The position numbers and the translations under genes are program-made. This document shows, piece by piece, positions 35,452 to 42,387 of a stretch of 46,962 nucleotides of DNA; the first letter of the stretch is position 1, and each line of letters opens with the position of its first letter. The notes under the pieces were generated by a model that made no database searches, was not told the origin of the DNA, and saw only the letters and a list, made by a program, of their open reading frames with translations. This DNA comes from a virus, in IMG/VR virus record IMGVR_UViG_3300042540_000544, positions 1 through 46,962 of that record, one strand, 5' to 3'.

Positions 35452-37366
35452 GGTATCCATCTACAAAGACTTCAATGACCTGCAAGGACACACAATTAGT
35501 GTACTGGGCGCACTTGAACGAATTCGGACTGGAAAGTCAAAGGACCTTGTACAAAAGGCGAGGGAAGCCAAGACCAAGAAAGAGGCAGATGATTTAAAAA
35601 AGAAACTTCCAGCAGTTTGCTTCAGTGGGCTTTTTAACAAACGAAAGGACTCTGAGCTTGTCGAACACTCAGGATACATCGTGCTTGATTTCGATAATGT
35701 CCCAAATATCACCCAAAAGAGAAATGAATTGTGCGCTATAAGACACATTACCGCAGTTTGGATATCACCTTCGGGAAATGGTGTAAAGGCTTTGGTGCAA
35801 ATTGAGTGGAAAACCAAACATAAAGAGCATTTTGATGCACTAATGGTGGAAATGCCCGACATCGACAAGACAGGACGTAATGTTTCCCGTTTATGCTTTG
35901 AGTCATACGATCCAGAATTGTATTATAATCCGAATGCAGAGGTCTACTCAAAGTTGCCTGTGAAAAAAGAAGATAGAAGGTTGCCAAAGCAGACTGCTAC
36001 AGAAACGATTAGCGATGACGACAAGATATTCCAAAACCTCTTGACGTGGATGACCTCCAAGGGTGACGCATTCCGTGAGGGAGAGAGGAATCATTTTGTG
36101 TTTAAGTTGGCTGCAAGTTGCTGCCGATTTGGGATGATGGAGGAGACGTGTTACAACCTGATGATGATGCACGTCACGCCCGACTCTAGCTTTAGTCAGA
36201 AGGAGTGCCGTCAAGCAATTCGCAGTGCGTACCGTGCCAACATGAATCAATGGAACACGGCTGAGTTTACCAAGGATCAGTTGGTTAGTAAGACTAACCA
36301 TGTGGAGGTAAAGATTGAATTAACTGAGCAGGACCTGGAAGAAATAAGCAAGGAAGACGTGATCTATGCCGAGGAGGTAATGGAACAGGCGTCCGAGATT
36401 TATCTCAAGGGTTATCAGGCCGCTATGCCACTTGGCGTTCCGTTGCTCGACAAACACTTTAAAAGGGTCAAGGGAGAATTAACAATTGTTTCCGGAATAG
36501 GAAACTATGGTAAGTCCTCATTCATGAAATGGGAAATGGTATTTCGCATCGTGAAGTTCGGTGAGAAAGTTGCCATCTTTACTCCCGAAGAACTGCCAGC
36601 AGAGCAATTTTACCACGACCTGGTGGAGATTTACTTCGGAAAGGACTGTACGCCAAGCAATTACAACAGGCCGAGTTACGACGCGTACATGAAGGTGTAC
36701 AAAATGATTGGCGAACACATCTTCATGGTATACCCCAAGAACGTAAGCCCAACTCCCGACTACGTGAAGGAGGTCTTCCTTAGCATGATTATCAAGCACG
36801 GGGTAGATCGTGTGGTCATCGACCCGTTCAATCAGATGGCAAATGACTACACCAAGGGCGGTGGACGCAGCGACAAGTACCTTGAAACCTTCCTTTCAGA
36901 CTGCACACGATTTGCGCGAAAGAACAATGTGTATTTTGATATCGTGGTTCACCCGCACAAGATGCGTAAGGGTGATGACGGCAACTACCCATGCCCAGAA
37001 GTATTTGACCTGGCAGATGGTGCTATGTGGAACAACAAGGCTGATAACATTATCATCTACCACCGTCCGTTTGCTCAGACCGCACCCGAAAGCCCTTTGT
37101 GTGAGTTTCACTCCAAGAAGATCCGCAGACAGAAAATAGTTGGAATCAAGGGATTCTTTGATTTTGAACTTGTAAGGTCTACTCGCAGGTTCACGTTCGA
37201 GGGCGTTGATTACCTTCATCAGGCGATCGAGGGTAAATATGTACAATCTGAAATCAAGCAGCCAACAGCGATTAAACCAAACAAGAGTTGGACGGATTCA
37301 AGGGAGGCAAAGGAATGGAATGAGGACATTCAGCACCCGAACGGGTACGCGGAGGCTTGGGAATGA
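35396..37366 (+). CDS. VirE_N/BT4734-like primase fused to DnaB-like helicase (656 aa)
   Basis: Residues about 15-185 show a BT4734/VirE_N-like domain, with the acidic strand SGYIVLDFDNV and the SPSGNGVKALVQI motif of an archaeo-eukaryotic primase-like fold. A linker domain (220-300) resembles the helical part seen in such proteins (GERNHFVFKLAASCCRFGM). The C-terminal half is a RecA-type helicase with Walker A GIGNYGKSS (367-375) and a Walker B-like VVIDPFNQM (near 480). Together these give a primase-helicase that would unwind and prime at the fork. ATGs at 35420 and 35429 are alternative starts. The domain architecture is typical of Bacteroidota elements. Confidence 0.8.
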   Translation: MQNKPITAMTQMTQGINGKVSIYKDFNDLQGHTISVLGALERIRTGKSKDLVQKAREAKTKKEADDLKKKLPAVCFSGLFNKRKDSELVEHSGYIVLDFDNVPNITQKRNELCAIRHITAVWISPSGNGVKALVQIEWKTKHKEHFDALMVEMPDIDKTGRNVSRLCFESYDPELYYNPNAEVYSKLPVKKEDRRLPKQTATETISDDDKIFQNLLTWMTSKGDAFREGERNHFVFKLAASCCRFGMMEETCYNLMMMHVTPDSSFSQKECRQAIRSAYRANMNQWNTAEFTKDQLVSKTNHVEVKIELTEQDLEEISKEDVIYAEEVMEQASEIYLKGYQAAMPLGVPLLDKHFKRVKGELTIVSGIGNYGKSSFMKWEMVFRIVKFGEKVAIFTPEELPAEQFYHDLVEIYFGKDCTPSNYNRPSYDAYMKVYKMIGEHIFMVYPKNVSPTPDYVKEVFLSMIIKHGVDRVVIDPFNQMANDYTKGGGRSDKYLETFLSDCTRFARKNNVYFDIVVHPHKMRKGDDGNYPCPEVFDLADGAMWNNKADNIIIYHRPFAQTAPESPLCEFHSKKIRRQKIVGIKGFFDFELVRSTRRFTFEGVDYLHQAIEGKYVQSEIKQPTAIKPNKSWTDSREAKEWNEDIQHPNGYAEAWE

Positions 37367-37408
37367 CGGAAAAATGACATCTAGGGTATAAATTTAACAG
37401 TTTTTTTC

Positions 37409-37439
37409 TTGCACAAAAGAAACATATATGCTACATTTG
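37409..37439 (+). promoter_or_regulatory. promoter of the SSB-like gene
   Basis: TTG at 37409-37411, 20-nt spacer, TACATTTG at 37432-37439. It leaves a 5' leader of about 26 nt before ATG 37472. The in-frame TTG at 37409 is thus a promoter element, not a start codon. Confidence 0.85.
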
Positions 37440-37471
37440 CGAAATATAACCAATTAATTAATCAAAAATCT

Positions 37472-38149
37472 ATGGGATTAAATCAAGGTGGTTCATCAAA
37501 CCGTACTTACCTCAGCATATCTGGCGGTAAGATTGCCAAGCGTGTTCCTGAAGGAACGGCTGGCTCAATTAAGTGCATGAGCAAAGACGGCACTAAAATT
37601 TGGTACGAAGAGCGTTACGCGTCTCTTTCTGGTTACATCACAGACGTGTTCAAGCGCGTTTCAGAACAAGGGTATGGCGATCAGCTGTGCGTTGTTTTGA
37701 AGGATGGAGACAGCGAGTATCAAATCCAAATGCCGTGGTCATCACGCTACTCGTCAGGTTTTTTCTTGTCAATGCCTAACATTGACGCCGGAAAGGAAAT
37801 TACACTTACCCCGTGGTCCAAGGAAGTTGATGGAAAGACGCGCACAATGCTTTACCTGCGTCACGGGCAGGAGGACATTAAGTGGGGATGGACTAAAGAC
37901 AACCCCGGTAATATGCCTGAAATGAAGCAGATTAAGGTAAAGGGGCAGGTTGTATGGGACGACTCAGAGCGCCAGGAGTTTTTTGAGAAGCACCTCAACG
38001 ACATCTTCATTCCTCAAATTAAAGCAGTAAGTTCCGTAAAAAAATTAGATTCTTATGCTGCCCCAAAACAGGGACACGTAGATGGAGTAGGCTCAGTGCT
38101 GTTAACTACAACGGATGAGGATCCGGACGATGACGGATTGCCATTCTAA
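37472..38149 (+). CDS. single-stranded DNA-binding-like protein (225 aa)
   Basis: The body is beta-rich with an OB-fold-like rhythm (KIWYEERYASLSGYITDVFK; LCVVLKDGDSEYQIQMPWSS; FFLSMPNIDAGKEITLTPW). The C-terminus is a flexible linker ending in an acidic tip, TDEDPDDDGLPF, closely resembling the DDDIPF tail by which bacterial SSBs recruit partners. It has its own promoter and lies among replication genes. It would coat ssDNA and could recruit host replisome proteins. The match is by architecture; the body is not a standard SSB sequence. Confidence 0.65.
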   Translation: MGLNQGGSSNRTYLSISGGKIAKRVPEGTAGSIKCMSKDGTKIWYEERYASLSGYITDVFKRVSEQGYGDQLCVVLKDGDSEYQIQMPWSSRYSSGFFLSMPNIDAGKEITLTPWSKEVDGKTRTMLYLRHGQEDIKWGWTKDNPGNMPEMKQIKVKGQVVWDDSERQEFFEKHLNDIFIPQIKAVSSVKKLDSYAAPKQGHVDGVGSVLLTTTDEDPDDDGLPF

Positions 38150-38163
38150 TCTTAACCAAAGGT

Positions 38164-38197
38164 CGTGGCGGGTAATAAACGAAGCCCGCCACGGCTT
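38164..38197 (+). terminator. GC-rich hairpin after the SSB-like gene
   Basis: CGTGGCGGG (38164-38172), 12-nt loop, CCCGCCACG (38185-38193), then GCTTT. The stem is strong (9 bp) but the T tract is weak, so partial termination is likely. The next gene has no promoter of its own, so readthrough is needed. Confidence 0.55.
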
Positions 38198-38212
38198 TAA
38201 ACAAACGAACAA

Positions 38213-38698
38213 ATGAGATACACATTCAAAGACCTAGTAAACATGGTCCCGTCACCTCGTCGGGCTGAATTCACAAAAGTTTATGAGTACCTTCATAAAA
38301 TAGAAGATCCTCAAGAAAACGAAATAATGAAAAAGGTAAGCAAGCACTTTGAGGTTCGTGCTTCCGACATTAAAAGCCAGAAGCGTTTTGCCGATGTAGT
38401 TTTAGCCCGCCAGGTATACATGACCGCCGTAAAGGTTTGCTCAACTAAGAGCCTTGCGGAAGTTGCAAGAACGGTAAACAAAGACCACTCAACTGTATGT
38501 CACGCACTGAAAACAGTTAAAGGAGACTACGCATACAACGCAGTGCGCCGCAAAAAAATACGTCACTTCATTGCTGACTTAGATCAAACTAAACAAGAAC
38601 TTTTATTAGATTTTTTCGATGAACGGAACCCCGATATACTTGCCGCCTACACCGTCGACATTGACCGAGTTACAACACCTTCGGAATCTGAGGCATAA
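38213..38698 (+). CDS. protein with DnaA domain IV-like DNA-binding module (161 aa)
   Basis: Residues about 35-105 match the C-terminal DNA-binding domain of DnaA: IMKKVSKHFEVRASDIKSQK, an ARQVYMTAVKVCSTKSLAEV helix pair, and the signature KDHSTVCHALKTV. There is no AAA+ ATPase, so it should bind DnaA-box-like sites but not act as a full initiator. It lies in the replication block. It could mark the phage origin, compete with host DnaA, or regulate transcription. The family call is solid; the role is inference. Confidence 0.85.
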   Translation: MRYTFKDLVNMVPSPRRAEFTKVYEYLHKIEDPQENEIMKKVSKHFEVRASDIKSQKRFADVVLARQVYMTAVKVCSTKSLAEVARTVNKDHSTVCHALKTVKGDYAYNAVRRKKIRHFIADLDQTKQELLLDFFDERNPDILAAYTVDIDRVTTPSESEA

Positions 38699-38891
38699 GC
38701 TTCTCACTGACGACATGGAATATCCAAAGGCTGGAACATATAAGCCAATGAGCAAATACAACCGAGAACAGAAGCTAATGCGTTTAATCAACGTAAGATT
38801 GTACGAGCTAACTGGAAATGATATGTACCTTTGGATCAGTGGACATTTTAATGAACTAAAAAAAATAGAAGATGGGCAGAATAGAGATTAA
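38619..38891 (+). CDS. hypothetical protein (90 aa)
   Basis: The C-terminal two-thirds looks like a compact helical domain (YNREQKLMRLINVRLYELTG; YLWISGHFNELKKIE). Starting at ATG 38619 it overlaps the DnaA-like gene by 80 nt; an internal ATG at 38715 would give 58 residues and avoid the overlap. It overlaps the next gene by 20 nt. No family recognised. Confidence 0.55.
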   Translation: MNGTPIYLPPTPSTLTELQHLRNLRHKLLTDDMEYPKAGTYKPMSKYNREQKLMRLINVRLYELTGNDMYLWISGHFNELKKIEDGQNRD

Positions 38892-39150
38892 AGATGCGCG
38901 TCGTACAATTGACGGTAAAAAGGTAAACGCCTTTCGCGTAAAAACTATTGGTGAGAACAACGAGACTCTTCAGACATCTGAAGTACTCAATACAATCGAT
39001 AGCGTTAAGAAACACATCCGAGCAATGGCTATGGCATGGAATAGCGAAGGAGGTTGCGACGTTATTGATTGTACGTACAGAGGAAAGTTTGAGGGCAAAA
39101 TAATTGACCTTGACGAGTACGACAAATTAAAAATAGAAACCATCGACTGA
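38872..39150 (+). CDS. small DUF1508-like protein (92 aa)
   Basis: Reading IEIKDARRTIDGKKVNAFRV then KTIGENNETLQTSEVLNT and VKKHIRAMAMAWN, it recalls the YegP/DUF1508 repeat (a beta-hairpin plus helix with residues like NGE...SE.Y). The resemblance is by eye only. Its stop overlaps the next start (TGATG at 39148-39152), suggesting coupling. Function unknown. Confidence 0.55.
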   Translation: MGRIEIKDARRTIDGKKVNAFRVKTIGENNETLQTSEVLNTIDSVKKHIRAMAMAWNSEGGCDVIDCTYRGKFEGKIIDLDEYDKLKIETID

Positions 39151-39293
39151 TGTCTGTTATCGAATCAATAATATACGAGAGATATTGTTGGGTCGAAAAC
39201 GGCAACAAAAAAGTAATGTATATTTGTGTGCCGGCAACATTAGTCATTATGGGTAAAATTAACGAAAAAACACAATTCATATTTTGGAACTAA
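39150..39293 (+). CDS. small hypothetical protein (47 aa)
   Basis: Begins at the ATG that overlaps the upstream TGA and reads MSVIESIIYERYCWVENGNK through YICVPATLVIMGKINEKTQF to a stop at 39291. The spacing and overlap with both neighbours support a real gene. Middle residues are hydrophobic (MYICVPATLVIMG), so a membrane association is possible. Function unknown. Confidence 0.45.
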   Translation: MSVIESIIYERYCWVENGNKKVMYICVPATLVIMGKINEKTQFIFWN

Positions 39294-39313
39294 AAAAATC
39301 ATTCCCAGCCTAT

Positions 39314-39523
39314 ATGTTGGAGCTTCACAACATAACCCTCACAGCATTTTTGATAGCATTTAGCATTGCTATAGGTGTATCAATATGGATGAAGGACTAC
39401 GTAAGTGCATTGGCTTGCTTTCTTACCGTGGCTAGTATTCTACCGATTAAATACTACGCATGGAAAAAACAAAAGGTGACTCCTGAAAACAAGCAGAAAG
39501 TCATCGTAATCAAACGAAAATGA
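39314..39523 (+). CDS. small two-helix membrane protein (69 aa)
   Basis: Two transmembrane segments, ITLTAFLIAFSIAIGVSIWM and YVSALACFLTVASILPIKYY, and a basic tail (KKQKVTPENKQKVIVIKRK). I chose ATG 39314; a TTG at 39284 is in frame but lies inside the preceding gene. Two-helix hydrophobic proteins of this size can be holins or superinfection-exclusion factors, but its place in the early block makes a lysis role doubtful. Confidence 0.6.
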   Translation: MLELHNITLTAFLIAFSIAIGVSIWMKDYVSALACFLTVASILPIKYYAWKKQKVTPENKQKVIVIKRK

Positions 39524-39621
39524 ACAACTTAAAAAGTTTGTTGATACATTTGCTGATGTTGCGTGTTTTCGCGCAAGTTCAGTTTGTTTTATTCATTTCG
39601 TTTGTGAAAACCGTCTCCTAA
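39520..39621 (+). CDS. possible tiny hydrophobic peptide (33 aa)
   Basis: ATG at 39520 overlaps the upstream stop as ATGA. The peptide is hydrophobic (LLIHLLMLRVFAQVQFVLFI) with a short charged start. Its stop codon lies inside the terminator stem at 39607-39635, which makes it uncertain. It may be a coupled accessory of the two-helix membrane protein. Confidence 0.3.
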   Translation: MNNLKSLLIHLLMLRVFAQVQFVLFISFVKTVS

Positions 39622-39635
39622 TCGAGGCGGTTTTT
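39607..39635 (+). terminator. intrinsic terminator
   Basis: AAAACCGTCTC (39607-39617) pairs with GAGGCGGTTTT (39624-39634) over 11 bp with one G-T, 6-nt loop, T run to 39635. It ends the replication transcript just before the next promoter. Confidence 0.85.
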
Positions 39636-39663
39636 GCTTTTGTATTGATACTGAGTATATTTG
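39634..39663 (+). promoter_or_regulatory. promoter of the metallophosphoesterase gene
   Basis: TTG at 39634-39636, 19-nt spacer, TATATTTG at 39656-39663. It overlaps the end of the preceding terminator. The -7 box is within a small palindrome ATTTGCAAAT (39659-39668). The start ATG is at 39680. Confidence 0.85.
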
Positions 39664-39679
39664 CAAATAACTATTCTAA

Positions 39680-40699
39680 ATGAAAAACAACGTCCAAAAT
39701 TACCTCAATGTTTTAAAAGACCCAAGCGATTTAAGTCAAAACAAAAGGCTTGAGTTAGAATACGAAAACGTAAAATCCGATATAAGCCTAGAGTCTTTCA
39801 AACGCGCATTCATGGCGTGGAAAAAAAACAACTCATCAAAGCATGTAAAGAAGGCTAAGGTCAATCCAAACAAGGTGGTGGGTGCGTTTGAGCAAATCAT
39901 TAACGACTTAGTTCCCGATAACAACCCGCTAGGTCTTCCAGACTCAAAGGAAAAGCAATACAATCCATATAAATTTCCGGTAAACCACAATGATATCCTT
40001 TTTCTTACCGACATTCACGTACCATATCACAACATTCCTGCGCTCACAACAGCGCTTAAATACGGACTCGAAAACGAAGTCAACACCATCTACATCAACG
40101 GAGACCTTATCGACTTCTACGCCATTAGCCGTTTTCAAAAAGATCCTCGCAAGCGCGACCTGGCGTCGGAAATTTACATGGCGCGGGAATTCCTCTACAC
40201 GCTGCGGAAACTGTTCCCTACACAAGCAATATACTTCAAAGCAGGAAACCACGACATCCGATGGGACCACTATCTGATCAATAACGCATCAGACCTTGTC
40301 GGCATTGAGGAGTTTTCGTTAGAATCTATCTTACATCTCAAGCAGCTCAACATCACGTTCATTCCAGACAAGCAGCTAGTGCGAATGGGTAAGCTAGTAG
40401 CACTACACGGACACGAGTTTGGATCAAGTATGTTCAGCCCGGTAAACATTGCCCGTGGACTCTATCTTCGCGCAAAGGACAACGCTATCTGCGGACACCA
40501 CCACCAGACCTCGGAGCATACCGAACCCAACATCAACGGAAAGGTTACAACCTGCTGGTCGGTAGCCTGCCTGTGTGAACTTCACCCGGACTATATGCCG
40601 ATTAACAAATTTACACACGGCTTCGCCCACGTGAAAGTATTTGATAATGAAGAGTTTGAGGTTACAAACTACCGTATCGTAAACGGCAAGATTAAATAA
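39680..40699 (+). CDS. calcineurin-like metallophosphoesterase (339 aa)
   Basis: All metal-binding motifs are present: DIH (111-113), GDLID (141-145), GNHD (189-192), an HGHEF segment near 245 and GHHHQ (272-276). The N-terminal 100 residues are basic and may bind nucleic acid (FKRAFMAWKKNN; SSKHVKKAKVNP). The family hydrolyses phosphomono- or diesters, including protein phosphates, cyclic nucleotides, or DNA ends as in SbcD. It has its own promoter and a terminator on both sides. The substrate cannot be told from sequence; a nuclease or signal-degrading role are both open. Confidence 0.85.
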   Translation: MKNNVQNYLNVLKDPSDLSQNKRLELEYENVKSDISLESFKRAFMAWKKNNSSKHVKKAKVNPNKVVGAFEQIINDLVPDNNPLGLPDSKEKQYNPYKFPVNHNDILFLTDIHVPYHNIPALTTALKYGLENEVNTIYINGDLIDFYAISRFQKDPRKRDLASEIYMAREFLYTLRKLFPTQAIYFKAGNHDIRWDHYLINNASDLVGIEEFSLESILHLKQLNITFIPDKQLVRMGKLVALHGHEFGSSMFSPVNIARGLYLRAKDNAICGHHHQTSEHTEPNINGKVTTCWSVACLCELHPDYMPINKFTHGFAHVKVFDNEEFEVTNYRIVNGKIK

Positions 40700-40728
40700 C
40701 GGGCGGTAACATTTTCTGCCTGTTTTTT
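40700..40728 (+). terminator. intrinsic terminator after the metallophosphoesterase
   Basis: CGGGCGG (40700-40706) pairs with CTGCCTG (40716-40722) over 7 bp with two G-T pairs; the T6 run is at 40723-40728. Moderate stem strength. Confidence 0.6.
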
Positions 40729-40765
40729 GTTACGGGGGTCTAAGAATTTTTCCTTATTTTGCTGT

Positions 40766-41008
40766 ATGGAAAACTTGATCGTAAAAGAAAGAAGGTTGGG
40801 AAAGGAAAAGGCTCGCGGCCTTTACCATGAACATGGTTTAATCGAAATTGATCCAAGGCTTCCCGCAAAAGAATATCTAGAAGTTTTAATACACGAGTTT
40901 TTACATCACGAATTCAAGCATTGGGAGGAGGAGTATGTTAAAGACTACGGGATAAAAATATCGGAATTCTTGTGGTCTCTAGGCTACAGAAAAGTAAATT
41001 TGGAATGA
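40766..41008 (+). CDS. small HExxH zinc metallopeptidase-like protein (80 aa)
   Basis: Contains LIHEFLHHEFKHWEEEYV: HEFLH is the zincin HExxH motif, with acidic residues downstream that could supply the third ligand. It resembles short SprT- or ImmA-like zincins. I chose ATG 40766. A near-consensus -7 (TATTTTG) ends 5 nt upstream with no good TTG, so its promoter is uncertain. It could cleave a host regulator, or be a metal-binding protein without activity. Confidence 0.65.
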   Translation: MENLIVKERRLGKEKARGLYHEHGLIEIDPRLPAKEYLEVLIHEFLHHEFKHWEEEYVKDYGIKISEFLWSLGYRKVNLE

Positions 41009-41009
41009 T

Positions 41010-41264
41010 ATGATGAGAGTCCTGCTTCCTATAGTGGTTGATACCGACGAAAAAAGAATTGCGGATTTGGTTGGTGCGACTCCCGACAAGTACGAGTGTG
41101 AGCCAGCCATCTTCTACAAGATAGACAATGTACGTCCTTATCAGAACTATAAAAACCTCTGCATGATAAGTTCCGGTGGCGACGACTTTATCGTTGGTCT
41201 TTCTATGGAGCAGGTGGACGAAATCATTATGAGCGACGTCAGCTTTATGTTTAGCGCAAATTAA
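41010..41264 (+). CDS. hypothetical protein (84 aa)
   Basis: Alpha/beta protein with MRVLLPIVVDTDEKRIADLV at the start and EQVDEIIMSDVSFMF near the end. No family recognised. It starts 1 nt after the zincin stop, so the two are probably co-translated. The stop codon lies within the inverted repeat at 41256-41275. Confidence 0.6.
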   Translation: MMRVLLPIVVDTDEKRIADLVGATPDKYECEPAIFYKIDNVRPYQNYKNLCMISSGGDDFIVGLSMEQVDEIIMSDVSFMFSAN

Positions 41265-41275
41265 TGTTAATTTGC
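41256..41275. promoter_or_regulatory. 20-bp inverted repeat, candidate operator
   Basis: GCAAATTAA (41256-41264), TG, TTAATTTGC (41267-41275): perfect 9-bp arms directly before the -33 TTG of the next promoter. The arms equal those of the palindrome at 798-811, which also overlaps a -33 box. A shared regulator is likely. Confidence 0.5.
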
Positions 41276-41305
41276 TTGACTTATTCCACGCGTGTATTAT
41301 ATTTG
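41276..41305 (+). promoter_or_regulatory. promoter of the 41323 gene cluster
   Basis: TTG at 41276-41278, 19-nt spacer, TATATTTG at 41298-41305. It drives the run of small overlapping genes and probably the tRNA-like elements downstream. Confidence 0.85.
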
Positions 41306-41322
41306 CCACATAAATAAACGAA

Positions 41323-41796
41323 ATGAACGATCTAGAAAGAAAAAAACGACTGATTGTGACGGCCTTGGGCGCACAACAAATCTACGCGCAGTGTCACGAC
41401 GAGTGCGTTGACTTAAAATTCTTCAAGCATGACCTGAAGATGCACTCCAAAAACCTTATCACCAAGCTAGAGCGTGAGCTTATGCCCATCTTTGGTATAC
41501 TTGGCAACGTAGAGGGTGGAGACGCATACTTAAATGCTATCGAATCTATGGAAATCACGCTTCAAAACCTTGCAACCCTTCCTGTAGAGTATTGGGCGCT
41601 AGTAAATCAAGGAATTTCGGACATAAAACGACAAATAGATGAAAAAAACCAAGCAAGCGCTGAAGGAACACCTGATGCAGAAGCTAACGGAGTGGAGACC
41701 ACAGATGGATCAGGAGACCATCAGGATAGTAGTGAACGTCAACCTGAACAAGTTGAAGTCAATGAAGATGGAGGACATAGAGAGCCTATTCATTAA
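41323..41796 (+). CDS. hypothetical protein with acidic tail (157 aa)
   Basis: The first 108 residues are a helical domain (LERKKRLIVTALGAQQIYAQ; KLERELMPIFGILGNVEGGD). The last 50 are low-complexity, acidic and Gly/Gln-rich (SAEGTPDAEANGVETTDGSG) and overlap the next ORF by 158 nt in another frame, which may force the odd composition. Unknown function. Confidence 0.6.
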   Translation: MNDLERKKRLIVTALGAQQIYAQCHDECVDLKFFKHDLKMHSKNLITKLERELMPIFGILGNVEGGDAYLNAIESMEITLQNLATLPVEYWALVNQGISDIKRQIDEKNQASAEGTPDAEANGVETTDGSGDHQDSSERQPEQVEVNEDGGHREPIH

Positions 41797-41896
41797 GTGT
41801 AAAAATGATCTTTCCCCCTTCACCAATCCCAGTTACGACTCCCCTTGGAGACGGATACATCCTCTACATAACGCAGGGGGGGATGCTGGAGAATGA
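41639..41896 (+). CDS. hypothetical protein overlapping two genes (85 aa)
   Basis: ATG 41639 follows an A-rich stretch. The first 58 residues look like a natural helical protein (MKKTKQALKEHLMQKLTEWR; NLNKLKSMKMEDIESLFIKC). The C-terminal 27 residues overlap the following gene and look less natural. It lies in the +1 frame relative to the 41323 gene. An unusually long overlap on both sides; the gene could be shorter or absent. Confidence 0.45.
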   Translation: MKKTKQALKEHLMQKLTEWRPQMDQETIRIVVNVNLNKLKSMKMEDIESLFIKCKNDLSPFTNPSYDSPWRRIHPLHNAGGDAGE

Positions 41897-41996
41897 TGAG
41901 ATAACGGTCGTGCTGTCAAACGGCGGCGAAATCAGGCACTTTACAAGCGATCAGGTGCGTGTGTGGAAAAACTCAACCTACGGAATACATGAATAA
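41805..41996 (+). CDS. hypothetical small protein (63 aa)
   Basis: Beta-rich (GDGYILYITQGGMLENDEIT; VVLSNGGEIRHFTSDQVRVW) with a Pro-rich start. It fits a small beta-barrel. Translation is overlapped by the next gene at 41989. No family recognised. Confidence 0.55.
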   Translation: MIFPPSPIPVTTPLGDGYILYITQGGMLENDEITVVLSNGGEIRHFTSDQVRVWKNSTYGIHE

Positions 41997-42177
41997 TTAC
42001 GTGATAACGATATGGGACGGCGAGAAGATCGTCCACAACGCAAAAGCAAAGGCCAAGAGTCCTGAATCAGCCAAAACTAAGGTTTTGAACGACTGCTACA
42101 AGCTCGATAAAATGATGGGAACTGAACATAAATGGTTAAGCTACAGATGGGACATACAAGCGACAATAAGCCGATAA
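41989..42177 (+). CDS. hypothetical small protein (62 aa)
   Basis: Starts at ATG 41989 inside the end of the previous gene. Reads MNNYVITIWDGEKIVHNAKA then SPESAKTKVLNDCYKLDKMM. A beta-hairpin plus helix plan. A larger reading from 41959 would add only 10 residues of unlikely sequence. Overlaps the next gene by 46 nt. Confidence 0.55.
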   Translation: MNNYVITIWDGEKIVHNAKAKAKSPESAKTKVLNDCYKLDKMMGTEHKWLSYRWDIQATISR

Positions 42178-42359
42178 AATACGCATCGGACATACTTAAC
42201 GAAGTGGTTATGGACATGATTATGCGTGAAAAGAAGGGTTTTTCTGAGTATAATCACACAATGGACCGGACGGACCTGACTAAGGAGCAGTGGATCCAAC
42301 ACGCATACGAGGAGGCGCTTGATCTGGCGTTGTATCTCAAGAAGATTATGAAGGTTTAG
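42132..42359 (+). CDS. small helical protein, weakly MazG-like (75 aa)
   Basis: The segment YNHTMDRTDLTKEQWIQHAY followed by EEALDLALYLKKIMKV resembles the helix with acidic EExxD pattern of all-alpha NTP pyrophosphohydrolases (MazG/dUTPase-like), though it is very short and has only that one acidic helix. It may be a remnant or a different helical protein. A start at 42147 is possible. The stop codon lies at the edge of a hairpin (42359-42384). Confidence 0.5.
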   Translation: MVKLQMGHTSDNKPIKYASDILNEVVMDMIMREKKGFSEYNHTMDRTDLTKEQWIQHAYEEALDLALYLKKIMKV

Positions 42360-42384
42360 TCACAAATATTTGAAAAATTGTGAC
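42359..42384 (+). other. hairpin between gene and tRNA-like element
   Basis: GTCACAA (42359-42365), 12-nt A/T-rich loop, TTGTGAC (42378-42384): perfect 7-bp stem directly before the first tRNA-like element. It may be an RNA-processing site that frees the tRNA-like RNA. No T tract follows, so it is not a typical terminator. Confidence 0.4.
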
Positions 42385-42387
42385 AAT

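Noticed and set aside
41639-41655. Slippery heptamer A AAA AAC in frame in the 41323 gene, hinting at -1 frameshifting
   Set aside because: The overlapping 41639 ORF is in the +1 frame relative to the 41323 gene, so a -1 slip would not enter it, and that ORF has its own ATG at the same place.
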